A DNA stretch of 15,107 nucleotides from Chloroflexota bacterium (GTDB lineage: Bacteria; Chloroflexota; Anaerolineae; B4-G1). The notes under the pieces were generated by a model. That model saw nothing but the letters and a program-made list of their open reading frames with translations, had not been told where the DNA came from and made no database searches. A program made the position numbers and the translations under genes. The DNA is taken from contig QMOC01000004.1 of assembly GCA_003648085.1 (NCBI GenBank), positions 1 through 15,107 of the forward strand, given 5' to 3'. Shown one piece after another: positions 1 to 6,620 of the stretch (positions are counted from its first letter, which is position 1; each line of letters opens with the position of its first letter).

Positions 1-640
1 CATCCGCTGCGGCGTTCCTCATCGGGCAGTGCAGCGGATGGACAGCGGATAAACGGATGAGGTGTCCGTTCTCACCGCCGTTGGCTCAGCGCGGCGGTTT
101 CGCCGCCGGACGTTTTTCGAGCACGGGTATCACCGGGAGCAGTGCCGGAGGGTCATCCGCTTATCCGTTCCTCATCCGCTGCGGCATTCCTCATCAGGCA
201 GTGCAGCGGACGGACGGCAGATAAACGGATGAGGTGTCCGTTCTCACCGCCATTGGCCCAGCGCGGCGGTTTCGCCGCCGGACGTTTTTCGAGCACGGGT
301 ATCACCGGGGGCAGTGCCGGAGGGACATCCGCTTATCCGTTCCTCATCCGCTGCGGCATTCCTCATCAGGCAGTGCAGCGGATGGACGGCGGATAAGCGG
401 ATGGGGTGCCCGTTCTCACCGCCATTGGCTCAGCGCGGCGGTTTCGCCGCCGGACGTTTTTCGAGCACGGGTATCACCGGGGCCAGTGCCGGAGGGACAT
501 CCGCTTATCCGTTCCTCATCCGCTGCGGCGTTCCTCATCAGGCGGTGCAGCGGATGGACGGCGGATAAACAGATGGGGTGCCCGTTCTCACCGCCATTGG
601 CTCAGCGCGGCGGTTTCGCCGCCGGACGTTTTTCGAGCAG
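1..640. repeat. 172-bp direct tandem repeat array, about 3.7 copies, open at left edge
   Basis: The marker CGTTTTTCGA recurs at 111, 283, 455 and 627, so the period is exactly 172 bp with no indels in any copy. Copies differ only by scattered substitutions. Each unit holds two inverted repeats. The long one is clearest at 326-403: outer arms of 14 bp (326-339 with 390-403) and inner arms of 10 bp (345-354 with 375-384) around a 20-nt loop. The short one is GCGGCG-GTTT-CGCCGC. Because 172 is not a multiple of three, open frames across the array change phase at each copy, which argues against coding. Function is unknown. The array starts before the window, so its total length cannot be given. 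Confidence 0.95.
326..403. repeat. long hairpin inside one array unit
   Basis: The arms CATCCGCTTATCCG (326-339) and CGGATAAGCGGATG (390-403) are perfect complements. So are CATCCGCTGC (345-354) and GCAGCGGATG (375-384), with symmetrical 5-nt internal loops between them. This is the only copy with perfect arms. The preceding copy differs by C/T or G/A changes that would leave G-U pairs if the - strand were transcribed. Such a structure could act in RNA or as a cruciform; this is inference. Confidence 0.8.
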
Positions 641-675
641 AGGTTGGGTAAAAGGCGGTTGGTAGAAGCCGGGTA

Positions 676-696
676 GGACAAGATGGCATCTTGTCC
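676..696. repeat. 21-bp palindrome, GGACAAG-N7-CTTGTCC type (copy 1)
   Basis: GGACAAGATG (676-685), one centre base, then CATCTTGTCC (687-696): ten perfectly complementary pairs. It ends 6 bp before the predicted -35 box at 703, where an operator could sit. A second element with the same 7-7-7 layout is at 11219-11239, so it may instead be a dispersed repeat family. No protein that binds it can be named. Confidence 0.7.
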
Positions 697-702
697 CCAC
701 AC

Positions 703-730
703 TTGCCTCCCCTATGGAGCGTGTTAAAAT
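703..730 (+). promoter_or_regulatory. predicted sigma-70-type promoter for the ligase/metal-importer operon
   Basis: TTGCCT at 703-708 and TAAAAT at 725-730 are separated by 16 bp. It is the first promoter-like sequence after the array and lies 68 bp before the start codon at 799. The predicted mRNA would therefore carry a leader of about 60 nt, described in the next entry. Confidence 0.5.
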
Positions 731-738
731 AGTACTCT

Positions 739-792
739 GGGGGGCGTATGGAGGAAATCCCGACATACTCCTTACCTCCTCCCCCCCGGTGA
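739..792 (+). promoter_or_regulatory. structured leader with a possible 14-residue upstream ORF
   Basis: A run of six G (739-744) can pair with the C run at 782-787, and GGAGG (750-754) with CCTCC (775-779). This gives an interrupted 11-bp GC stem just before the ligase start. The same stretch holds a small ORF at 748-792, reading MEEIPTYSLPPPPR and then TGA, six bases before the ATG at 799. The G run could serve as its ribosome binding site, and the four prolines before the stop could slow ribosomes. The sequence features are seen; a regulatory role is inferred. Confidence 0.3.
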
Positions 793-798
793 ACGTCT

Positions 799-2271
799 AT
801 GTCCACCAATGACCTGCTCTACCGCATCTTCACCTCCCGCCACCGCTGGCTGACGGCGCTGGCGACGCTGGCCCTCTGCGCGGCGTTGGCGCTGGCTACC
901 GGCTACCTGCTGGCGGAGTTCGGCCCCATCATCGCCGGGGCGGGGCTGGCCGCCCTCTTCCTCGGCCTGTGGATGCTGCGCGACGTCGAGGTCGCCTACT
1001 GGGCCGTCATCGGCGTCGTCTGCCTGCTCCCCTTCGCCTCCTTCCCCTTCGAGATCGGCTTCACCCCCACCCTCCTCGACGCGGCGCTGGGGGCGCTGTT
1101 CCTCATCTGGGCGCTTCAAATTGCCACCGGCGCTCAGCGGGAGTTCGTTGGCACGCCGCTGGGGTTGCCTATCGCCGTCTTTGCGCTGCTGGCGGTGGGG
1201 TCCTTCGTCTTTGGGCTGGCCCACGCCCCGCTGACCTCCTACGTCCTGCGCCACTTCGCCGAGATACTGCTCAGCGTGGCCCTGTTCTTCCTCGTCGTCA
1301 ACACCGTGCGTGACGGGGGACGGCTGCGACGCCTCGTGCGGGCGCTGCTCCTGTGCGCCTTCGCCGCCGCCGCTCTGGGCGTCGCCCTCTACGTCATCGC
1401 CGACCGAATCTCCGACGAGTTCGTCATCCGCGCCCTCTCCGCATTGGGGCGGCTGGGCTACCCCACCGGGCCGGGTGTCCTGCGCTATATCCGCGACGAT
1501 CCGCAACTGCCGATGCGGGCCACCTCTACCTCGGTGGACCCCAACGTGCTGGGCAGCCTCCTCAACCTGACGCTGGGCATCGGCGTGCCGCAACTGTTCG
1601 CACAGCGCCCCCTTATCCGCCGCCGCTACCTGGTGCCGATGCTGGGCACGATGGCGCTCTGCCTGGGGCTGACCATCAGCCGGGGCTCGCTGGTGGGGGT
1701 AGGCGTCGCGCTGGCCGTCGTCGCCACCCTACGCTACCGCAAACTGTGGCTGCTCCTGCTCCTGGCACTGGCGCTCCTCCTCGTCCTGCCGCAGACCCAG
1801 GACCTCGTCGCCCACTTCGTGGCGGGGCTGCGCGGAGAGGATCTGGCGACCCAGATGCGCTTCGGCGAGTACAAGGACGCGCTGATCCTCATCGGGCGCT
1901 ACCCCTGGCTGGGCGTCGGCTTCGCCGGCTCACCCGACATTGACACCTACATCGGCGTCGCCAACGTCTACCTCCTCATCGCCGAGGAGATGGGACTGGT
2001 AGGCCTGACCGGTTTCCTCGTCGTGATGGGGGTTTTCTTCACCCGCTTCTGGCGCACCCGCGCCCTGGCGGCGGCCGATGCGGAATTGGAGCCGCTGTGG
2101 TGGGGATTGCACGCCGGCATCGTCGGTGCGCTGGTGGGGGGCGTCTTCGACCACTATTTCTTCAACCTGGACTTCCACCACTCCGTCACCCTCTTCTGGC
2201 TGGTCGTCGGGCTGGCGACAGCGGCGACGGAGATGGTTCGAGGGAAGGGAAGAGATGAAAGTGCATCTTGA
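799..2271 (+). CDS. O-antigen ligase / polymerase-like polytopic membrane protein (Wzy_C family)
   Basis: A 490-residue protein dominated by hydrophobic helices, about 10-12 of them, with a long polar loop at about 330-390. It shows the pattern of O-antigen ligases and polymerases: SRGSLVG at 294-300, the loop motif R-x-P-W-LGVGF at 367-375, and N-V-YLLIAEEMGLVGL at 389-403. Such proteins act at the outer face of the cytoplasmic membrane and transfer or polymerise lipid-linked glycans. The substrate cannot be told, and no other glycan genes are in the window. The start at 799 has only a weak GGTGA ribosome site (788-792), but residues from 20 onward are clearly the family. The last 17 bp overlap the start of the metal-binding lipoprotein, so the two are probably co-transcribed. 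This gene appears more GC-rich than those after it. Confidence 0.8.
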   Translation: MSTNDLLYRIFTSRHRWLTALATLALCAALALATGYLLAEFGPIIAGAGLAALFLGLWMLRDVEVAYWAVIGVVCLLPFASFPFEIGFTPTLLDAALGALFLIWALQIATGAQREFVGTPLGLPIAVFALLAVGSFVFGLAHAPLTSYVLRHFAEILLSVALFFLVVNTVRDGGRLRRLVRALLLCAFAAAALGVALYVIADRISDEFVIRALSALGRLGYPTGPGVLRYIRDDPQLPMRATSTSVDPNVLGSLLNLTLGIGVPQLFAQRPLIRRRYLVPMLGTMALCLGLTISRGSLVGVGVALAVVATLRYRKLWLLLLLALALLLVLPQTQDLVAHFVAGLRGEDLATQMRFGEYKDALILIGRYPWLGVGFAGSPDIDTYIGVANVYLLIAEEMGLVGLTGFLVVMGVFFTRFWRTRALAAADAELEPLWWGLHAGIVGALVGGVFDHYFFNLDFHHSVTLFWLVVGLATAATEMVRGKGRDESAS

Positions 2272-3127
2272 AACTCTGGTCGTGGTGTTCGGCACCCTGA
2301 TCGTCTTGGCATTGGCACTGAATCTGGCCGGTTGTACATCCACCGCCACCCCCACCGCCGCTGGGGGAAAGGTGCGCGTCGTCGTCAGCATCCTCCCCCA
2401 GGCCTACTTCGTCGAGCGCATAGGCGGGGATAGGGTTGAAGTCACCGTCATGGTACCACCTGGCGCCAGCCCTGCCACCTACGAGCCGACCGCCGGCCAG
2501 ATGAGAGACCTCAGCCAGGCCGACGTGTACGTCAGAATACGTGTGCCCTTTGAAGAGGCCTGGATGGACAAGATCGCGGCCGCCAACCCAGGAATGCTGA
2601 TCGTGGACTCCTCCGCTGGCATCGAGCGCATCGGAGGGAAGGACCCTCACATCTGGCTTTCCCCACGCCTCGTCAAGGTACAGGCAGAGAACATCTACCA
2701 GGGGCTGATCGAGGTGGATCCCGAGCACGCGGGCTTTTACGCGCAAAATAAGGAGCAATTTGTCGCAGACCTGGACGCGCTCGACGCTGAAATCGCGGAG
2801 ACCCTCGCCGGGGTCAAAGGTAAGAAGTTCATGGTCTTCCATCCAGCCTGGTCATACTTTGCCCGGGACTACGGCCTGGAGCAGATTCCGGTTGAGGTTG
2901 AGGGAAAGGAGCCGAGCGCGGCGGAACTCGCCGAATTGATAGAGACGGCGAAGACAAACGACATCGAAGTCATCTTTGTCTCGCCTCAGTTTAGTACCAG
3001 GAGTGCCGAGACCATCGCCCGGCAGATCGGCGGTAAGGTCGTGTTCGTGGACCCCCTGGCCAGAGACTGGATGAACAATCTGCGCAGCGTCGCCAGGACG
3101 CTCGCCCAGGAGATGAAGGAAAAGTAA
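2255..3127 (+). CDS. metal ABC transporter substrate-binding lipoprotein (ZnuA/cluster A-I family)
   Basis: A 290-residue periplasmic-type binding protein for zinc or manganese. The start ATG at 2255 is chosen because it gives a lipoprotein signal: a hydrophobic stretch at 8-25 and lipobox LAGC with the lipidated Cys at 27. A GGGAAGAG ribosome site lies just upstream. The open frame extends further up (to 2078), but only as overlap with the ligase gene. Ligand positions visible are His132 (DPHIWLSP), His196 (FHPAWSYFA) and Asp266 (FVDPLARDW). At the usual first histidine the protein has Ala74 (SPATYEP), and the histidine-rich loop common before DPHIWL is absent (GIERIGGKDPH). Metal choice or affinity may therefore differ from classical ZnuA. 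The ATPase gene starts one base after the stop. Confidence 0.88.
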   Translation: MKVHLETLVVVFGTLIVLALALNLAGCTSTATPTAAGGKVRVVVSILPQAYFVERIGGDRVEVTVMVPPGASPATYEPTAGQMRDLSQADVYVRIRVPFEEAWMDKIAAANPGMLIVDSSAGIERIGGKDPHIWLSPRLVKVQAENIYQGLIEVDPEHAGFYAQNKEQFVADLDALDAEIAETLAGVKGKKFMVFHPAWSYFARDYGLEQIPVEVEGKEPSAAELAELIETAKTNDIEVIFVSPQFSTRSAETIARQIGGKVVFVDPLARDWMNNLRSVARTLAQEMKEK

Positions 3128-3128
3128 G

Positions 3129-3887
3129 ATGAGCAACGATGAGGTTATCCATCTGGAAGATGTCTGGGTGCGCTACGATGAGCAGGTGGTGCTCGAAGAG
3201 GTCAATCTCTCGGTCGAAGCACACGACTTTCTGGGAATTATCGGACCCAACGGCGGGGGGAAGACGACCCTCCTGAAAGTCATCCTTGGACTGGTGAAGC
3301 CGAGCCGAGGGAAAGTGACCGTTCTGGGGGGCAGTCCAGAGGAGAGCCGGAGATTCGTCGGCTACGTTCCCCAATATACCCGGTTCGACCGTGAGTTTCC
3401 GGTCAGTGTGTGGGACGTGGCATTGATGGGACGCCTGGGGCAGCGGGGACGTTTCAGGAAGTACACGGCCGAGGACAAACGTATCGCGGCTGAGGCCCTG
3501 GAGAGAGTGGAGATGCTCGATTTGAAAGGCCGGCAAATCGGCAAACTCTCCGGGGGGCAGATACAGAGAGTGCTCATCGCCCGCGCTCTGGCAACCGAGC
3601 CAACCATCCTATTGCTCGACGAGCCAACGGCCAGTCTCGACACTCAAATTGAGGTGGATCTGTATGAGTTGTTGAGGAGACTGAACGAAGAGGTCACTAT
3701 CATTCTGGTCTCGCACGACATCGGTGTCATCTCCGCCTACGTGAAGAAAATTGCCTGTCTTAACCGGAGGTTAATTTATCACGCCTCGAAGGAGATCACG
3801 CCGGATATGCTGGAGGAGGCGTACCGCTGCCCTGTGGACCTGATCGCCCACGGCGTGCCCCATCGGGTGCTGGCCACGCACCAGTGA
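3129..3887 (+). CDS. metal ABC transporter ATP-binding protein (ZnuC/MntB-like)
   Basis: A 252-residue ABC ATPase that would power metal import. All catalytic motifs are intact: Walker A GPNGGGKT (39-46), Q-loop Gln82 in GYVPQ, signature LSGGQ (140-144), Walker B ILLLDEP (160-166) and switch His196 in SHD. Segments such as FDREFPVSVWDVALMG (86-101) are typical of ATPases of zinc/manganese importers. The C-terminal tail ends with a short histidine-containing segment (LIAHGVPHRVLATHQ). It lies between the binding protein (1-bp gap) and the permease (9-bp gap), giving the usual binding protein-ATPase-permease order. Confidence 0.93.
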   Translation: MSNDEVIHLEDVWVRYDEQVVLEEVNLSVEAHDFLGIIGPNGGGKTTLLKVILGLVKPSRGKVTVLGGSPEESRRFVGYVPQYTRFDREFPVSVWDVALMGRLGQRGRFRKYTAEDKRIAAEALERVEMLDLKGRQIGKLSGGQIQRVLIARALATEPTILLLDEPTASLDTQIEVDLYELLRRLNEEVTIILVSHDIGVISAYVKKIACLNRRLIYHASKEITPDMLEEAYRCPVDLIAHGVPHRVLATHQ

Positions 3888-3896
3888 GGAGGAACG

Positions 3897-4718
3897 ATGA
3901 TCGAGGCATTGCAGTACGAGTTTATGAGAAATGCGCTGTTTGCCGGGGTGCTGGTCAGTGTGGCCTGCGGCATCATCGGCACCTACGTCGTGGTCAACAG
4001 GATCGTCTTCATCAGCGGTGGAATCGCCCACGCTGCCTACGGTGGCATTGGGCTGGGGTACTTCCTGGGCATTGACCCGGTGCTCGGGGCGATCGGCTTC
4101 AGCCTTGCCTCTGCGTTGGGGATAGGGGTGGTGAGCAAGCACACACGCCAGCGCGTGGATACGGTCATCGGCGTGATGTGGGCGCTGGGCATGGCAATGG
4201 GGATCATCCTGATTGACCTGACGCCAGGCTACGCCGCAGACCTGATGAGTTACCTCTTTGGGAGCATCCTGACTGTGCCGTCTTCTGAGATACTCCTGAT
4301 GCTCCTTCTGGATGGGGTCATCATCCTGGTAGTGGCATTGCTCTACAAGGAGTTCCTGGCTCTCTCCTTCGATGAGGAATTCGCGACGGTCGTCGGTATT
4401 CCTGTGGAGCGCATCTACCTGGTTCTTTTGTGTCTCATCGCTCTGACCGTCGTGATGCTGATGCGCGTCGTGGGGCTCATCCTGGTGATCGCTCTTCTGA
4501 CCATCCCGGCGGCGATCAGCGATCAATTTACCTCTGATCTCAGGAAGATGATGTTACTCTCGACCCTTCTGGGCGTTGTCTTCACCGGCTCCGGCCTGTG
4601 GCTTTCCTACGTCTTCGACCTCACTTCTGGGGCGACTATTATCATCGTCGCCGGCACCACTTTCCTGCTGGCCTCGTCATACAAGAGCATCGCCAGGCAC
4701 AGAGCACAGATGCGCTGA
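3897..4718 (+). CDS. metal ABC transporter permease (ZnuB / ABC-3 family)
   Basis: A 273-residue membrane protein with about 8 hydrophobic helices, the subunit that carries the metal across the membrane. Family marks include the segment from [20 protein letters not shown] (about 33-52), a slightly changed form of the usual F.gdaiaHa.l.G, and the late helix [17 protein letters not shown] (about 189-205). A clear AGGAGG site lies six bases before the ATG at 3897. It is the last gene of the operon; a weak hairpin follows directly (4719-4738) and a strong one lies at 4870-4905. Zinc or manganese import is the family expectation. The sequence alone cannot decide between them, and no regulator box was identified. 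Confidence 0.92.
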   Translation: MIEALQYEFMRNALFAGVLVSVACGIIGTYVVVNRIVFISGGIAHAAYGGIGLGYFLGIDPVLGAIGFSLASALGIGVVSKHTRQRVDTVIGVMWALGMAMGIILIDLTPGYAADLMSYLFGSILTVPSSEILLMLLLDGVIILVVALLYKEFLALSFDEEFATVVGIPVERIYLVLLCLIALTVVMLMRVVGLILVIALLTIPAAISDQFTSDLRKMMLLSTLLGVVFTGSGLWLSYVFDLTSGATIIIVAGTTFLLASSYKSIARHRAQMR

Positions 4719-4738
4719 AAGCCTGGAGATCAAGGCTT
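4719..4738 (+). other. small hairpin directly after the permease stop
   Basis: AAGCCT (4719-4724) and AGGCTT (4733-4738) form a 6-bp stem with an 8-nt loop beginning at the base after the stop codon. There is no T-tract, so it is at best a weak terminator or a 3'-end stabiliser. Nothing else is evident between 4739 and 4869. Confidence 0.3.
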
Positions 4739-4869
4739 CAGGCTAAGCAGCAGAGGGGCGCTGGAAGCGCTCTGAATCGCCGCCCGGACGGGTCAATAGT
4801 CCGCTTTGGCTGGCTGTCGGGAGTCTCTTTGGCCTCCACTCCCCTCGGATTCTCTGTGGGCGTGCGGTA

Positions 4870-4905
4870 AATACCCGGCCACGGCCCAAACCGTGGCCGG
4901 GTATT
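4870..4905. terminator. strong hairpin between convergent genes, probably bidirectional terminator
   Basis: The arms 4870-4884 (AATACCCGGCCACGG) and 4891-4905 are perfectly complementary over 15 bp with a 6-nt loop (CCCAAA). The site lies between the + strand permease (ends 4718) and the - strand LysM gene (ends 4929), where a shared terminator is expected. A-T pairs close the base of the stem, but there is no long U tract on either strand. Confidence 0.75.
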
Positions 4906-4928
4906 GCAGGAGTGATGCTTGCCTCTGG

Positions 4929-5393
4929 CTAGGGGTCGGCCGGGATGCACAGCACATCGCCGGCGCGGATGTAGTTCAGGTCGTAGATGCTGTTGCACTC
5001 GGCTATGCGCCACATGCTCACGCCGTAGTTCAGCGAGATGCGATACAGATTCTCGCCACTGACAACGGTGTGGTAAGTGGCGCAAGTGCAGGGATAGCCA
5101 GGCCAAGGCGGGCACTGACGTACACACGTTGGACCGGGCGGCACCCAGGCGTACGCATCGGGGATGGCCAGCACCTGTCCGGGGTGAATAACGTTGGGAT
5201 TCACGATCCCGTTTTGGGCCGCGATCGCCCAGGGATCCACGCCGTAGGCCCGTGCGATGCAGAAGATGGTCTCCCCCGGCTGGACGATGTGATAACAGAT
5301 GATGTTACATTCGTTCGGCTTGGCCAGGGCCGCTGGTGCAGTGAGCAGGAGAAGGCTTAGAACGACGGCGAGGATGGAGAATGCTCTACGCAT
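4929..5393 (-). CDS. secreted cysteine-rich protein with two LysM domains
   Basis: A 154-residue exported protein. Residues 1-24 form a signal peptide (MRRAF, a hydrophobic core, cleavage after ALA). LysM 1 covers about 34-78 (YHIVQPGETIFCIARAYGV to GQVLAIP) and LysM 2 about 107-151 (YHTVVSGENLYRISLNYGV to GDVLCIP). LysM domains bind N-acetylglucosamine glycans such as peptidoglycan, so the protein probably sits at the cell wall. There is no catalytic domain. The mature part has nine cysteines (29, 33, 45, 90, 94, 102, 104, 133, 149), several in the proline-rich linker, which suggests disulfides and an oxidising location. An AAAGGAGG site precedes the ATG and a near-consensus promoter lies upstream, so it is probably transcribed alone. 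Confidence 0.9.
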   Translation of the reverse strand: MRRAFSILAVVLSLLLLTAPAALAKPNECNIICYHIVQPGETIFCIARAYGVDPWAIAAQNGIVNPNVIHPGQVLAIPDAYAWVPPGPTCVRQCPPWPGYPCTCATYHTVVSGENLYRISLNYGVSMWRIAECNSIYDLNYIRAGDVLCIPADP

Positions 5394-5447
5394 GAGACAC
5401 CTCCTTTAATTAAACTGGCTGGCGCAAAGAGCATGCATCACAATCCT

Positions 5448-5476
5448 ATTATACAGCATAAGGATGCCAATTTCAA
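5448..5476 (-). promoter_or_regulatory. near-consensus sigma-70-type promoter of the LysM gene
   Basis: Read on the - strand, TTGAAA (5476-5471) and TATAAT (5453-5448) are 17 bp apart. The start codon is about 55 bp downstream and has a strong ribosome site. This is among the best promoter matches in the window. Confidence 0.75.
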
Positions 5477-5543
5477 TACCTGGGCGGGAACAAATGCTTA
5501 AAACACCGCCTCACCGGGATGAAGGGCACCCGGCGGGATCATC

Positions 5544-5588
5544 GCTGGCAGATTGATAGACTGGCCACCGGTCTACCAACCTGCCAGC
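5544..5588 (-). terminator. 45-nt imperfect palindrome after the DUF4190 gene
   Basis: Arms 5544-5564 and 5568-5588 form a 21-position stem with a 3-nt loop. On the - strand RNA, 18 positions are Watson-Crick pairs, two are G-U and one is a mismatch; the + strand has two A-C mismatches. The better fold on the - strand and the position 25 bp after the - strand stop at 5613 suggest a 3'-end structure or terminator of that gene. There is no U-tract. Nothing else was recognised between 5477 and 5612. Confidence 0.45.
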
Positions 5589-5612
5589 CTGCGTTTGCCG
5601 ACCGCAATGTGG

Positions 5613-5948
5613 TTAGAAGGTGTTGCCCAGACCCGCGCAGATGGTGACCCCGGGGATGGCGAAACCCAGGGCCAGTCCAAGCAGGCCAAGGCAGAGGCCT
5701 ATCACCGTCAGGCCGACTCCAACCCAGCCAATGATGATGCCGGCCTGGGCCAGTCCCTCGCCGCCCATCATCCCGCCACTGTCGCGTATCTGGTTGCGGG
5801 CCATGTACCCCAGGATGAGGCCGATGATGCTGCCGATAGTGGGAAGCAGGGTCAGCCCCAGGATGCTGGCGATCAGACTGCCAATGGCGAGGCCGCTGGT
5901 CTGCGGCGTAGCCGGGGGTGGTGCGTACGGATAGGACTCTTGACTCAT
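5613..5948 (-). CDS. small membrane protein, DUF4190 family
   Basis: A 111-residue protein with a short Tyr/Pro-rich cytosolic-type N-terminus (SYPYAPPPATPQ) and hydrophobic helices at about 19-50 and 68-100. The pattern LAIGSLIASILGL, then GLILGYMARNQIR, then GEGLAQAGIIIGWVG matches DUF4190, a family of unknown function often annotated only as a membrane protein. The ATG at 5948 has a strong AAAGGAG site. It lies 36 bp after the DUF4126 gene on the same strand, so the two may share a transcript. Confidence 0.8.
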   Translation of the reverse strand: MSQESYPYAPPPATPQTSGLAIGSLIASILGLTLLPTIGSIIGLILGYMARNQIRDSGGMMGGEGLAQAGIIIGWVGVGLTVIGLCLGLLGLALGFAIPGVTICAGLGNTF

Positions 5949-5984
5949 TGCTCTTCTCCTTTACTATCTGTGGCGCGAGAATGA

Positions 5985-6551
5985 CTAATATGTCCGTCTT
6001 GGGCGGCGGCCCACGTACCACCAGGTGAACAGCGCCAGCGCGATCACGATCAGGGTGGCCATCAGGTAAGGGGCCACGATGGCCAGCACCGACGTTCCCA
6101 GTGAGATCATGTCCTCGATCGTGCTCATGATTGGGTTGGCCATTCCTGCCGTCGTGGCCGCCACCACCGGTCGTCCACCGGCCTTGACGACGTGCACGCC
6201 GCCGGCCAGGATCACCCCGCAGATGGCCGCCAGAACGGGGTGGAGGCCGATGGCATTTGTGGTGGCGGCGAAGAGGATCGCTCCGGCTGCCGGCCGGACG
6301 AAGGTCTGGATGATGTCGTTGGCGGTGTCGGCGGCAGGCACTTTATCCACCAGGATTTCAACGACCAGTAGTACGACCAGTGTGCCGATGACCCACCAAC
6401 TGCTCAACGCATCCCACGGCTCGTTGAGCGTGACCAGCGAGGTGAAGCGGGCCAGCAGCGCCACGATCAGAAGCGGGATGTAGGCGTTCAACCCGGCTGA
6501 GGTCGAGAGGCCGAAGGCGGTCGCCAGGCTCAGAAAGGCTTGACCTACCAT
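5985..6551 (-). CDS. membrane protein, DUF4126 family
   Basis: A 188-residue polytopic protein with about 4-5 helices. The start (LATAFGLSTSAGLNAYIPLLIVALLAR, about residues 9-35), the VEILVDKVPAADTANDIIQ loop (64-82) and the glycine-rich centre (ILAGGVHVVKAGGRP, 114-128) are characteristic of DUF4126, which has no established function. It ends in a basic tail, VGRRPRRTY. There is no clear ribosome site before the ATG at 6551. A possible -10 (TATAGA, 6568-6563 on the - strand) would place transcription only about 5 nt upstream, so a short-leader mRNA is possible. Confidence 0.8.
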   Translation of the reverse strand: MVGQAFLSLATAFGLSTSAGLNAYIPLLIVALLARFTSLVTLNEPWDALSSWWVIGTLVVLLVVEILVDKVPAADTANDIIQTFVRPAAGAILFAATTNAIGLHPVLAAICGVILAGGVHVVKAGGRPVVAATTAGMANPIMSTIEDMISLGTSVLAIVAPYLMATLIVIALALFTWWYVGRRPRRTY

Positions 6552-6620
6552 TGTCTACATTCTCTATACAAACTATGCACCCTGTGTCCCGTTATAGGGA
6601 CCTTATTTACAATGAACCAC

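Noticed and set aside
1..640. CRISPR array
   Set aside because: Whole 172-bp units are repeated without unique spacers, and no cas genes are present.
142..665. Several overlapping 80-140-codon open frames across the tandem array
   Set aside because: They are the same sequence read in shifting phases, because 172 is not a multiple of three. They lack ribosome sites and give Arg/Ser/Pro-rich low-complexity products.
772..1593. 273-codon - strand open frame opposite the ligase gene
   Set aside because: Its product is extremely Gln/Gly/Glu/Arg-rich, typical of the antisense of a GC-rich membrane protein gene, and the + strand frame has clear family motifs.
2078..2254. Extended N-terminus of the metal-binding lipoprotein
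   Set aside because: It would place 59 Trp/Ser/Arg-rich residues before the signal peptide and lies inside the ligase gene. The lipobox supports the start at 2255.
3771..4526. 251-codon - strand open frame opposite the permease gene
   Set aside because: His/Gln/Asp-rich antisense shadow without a ribosome site. The + strand frame is a recognisable ABC-3 permease.
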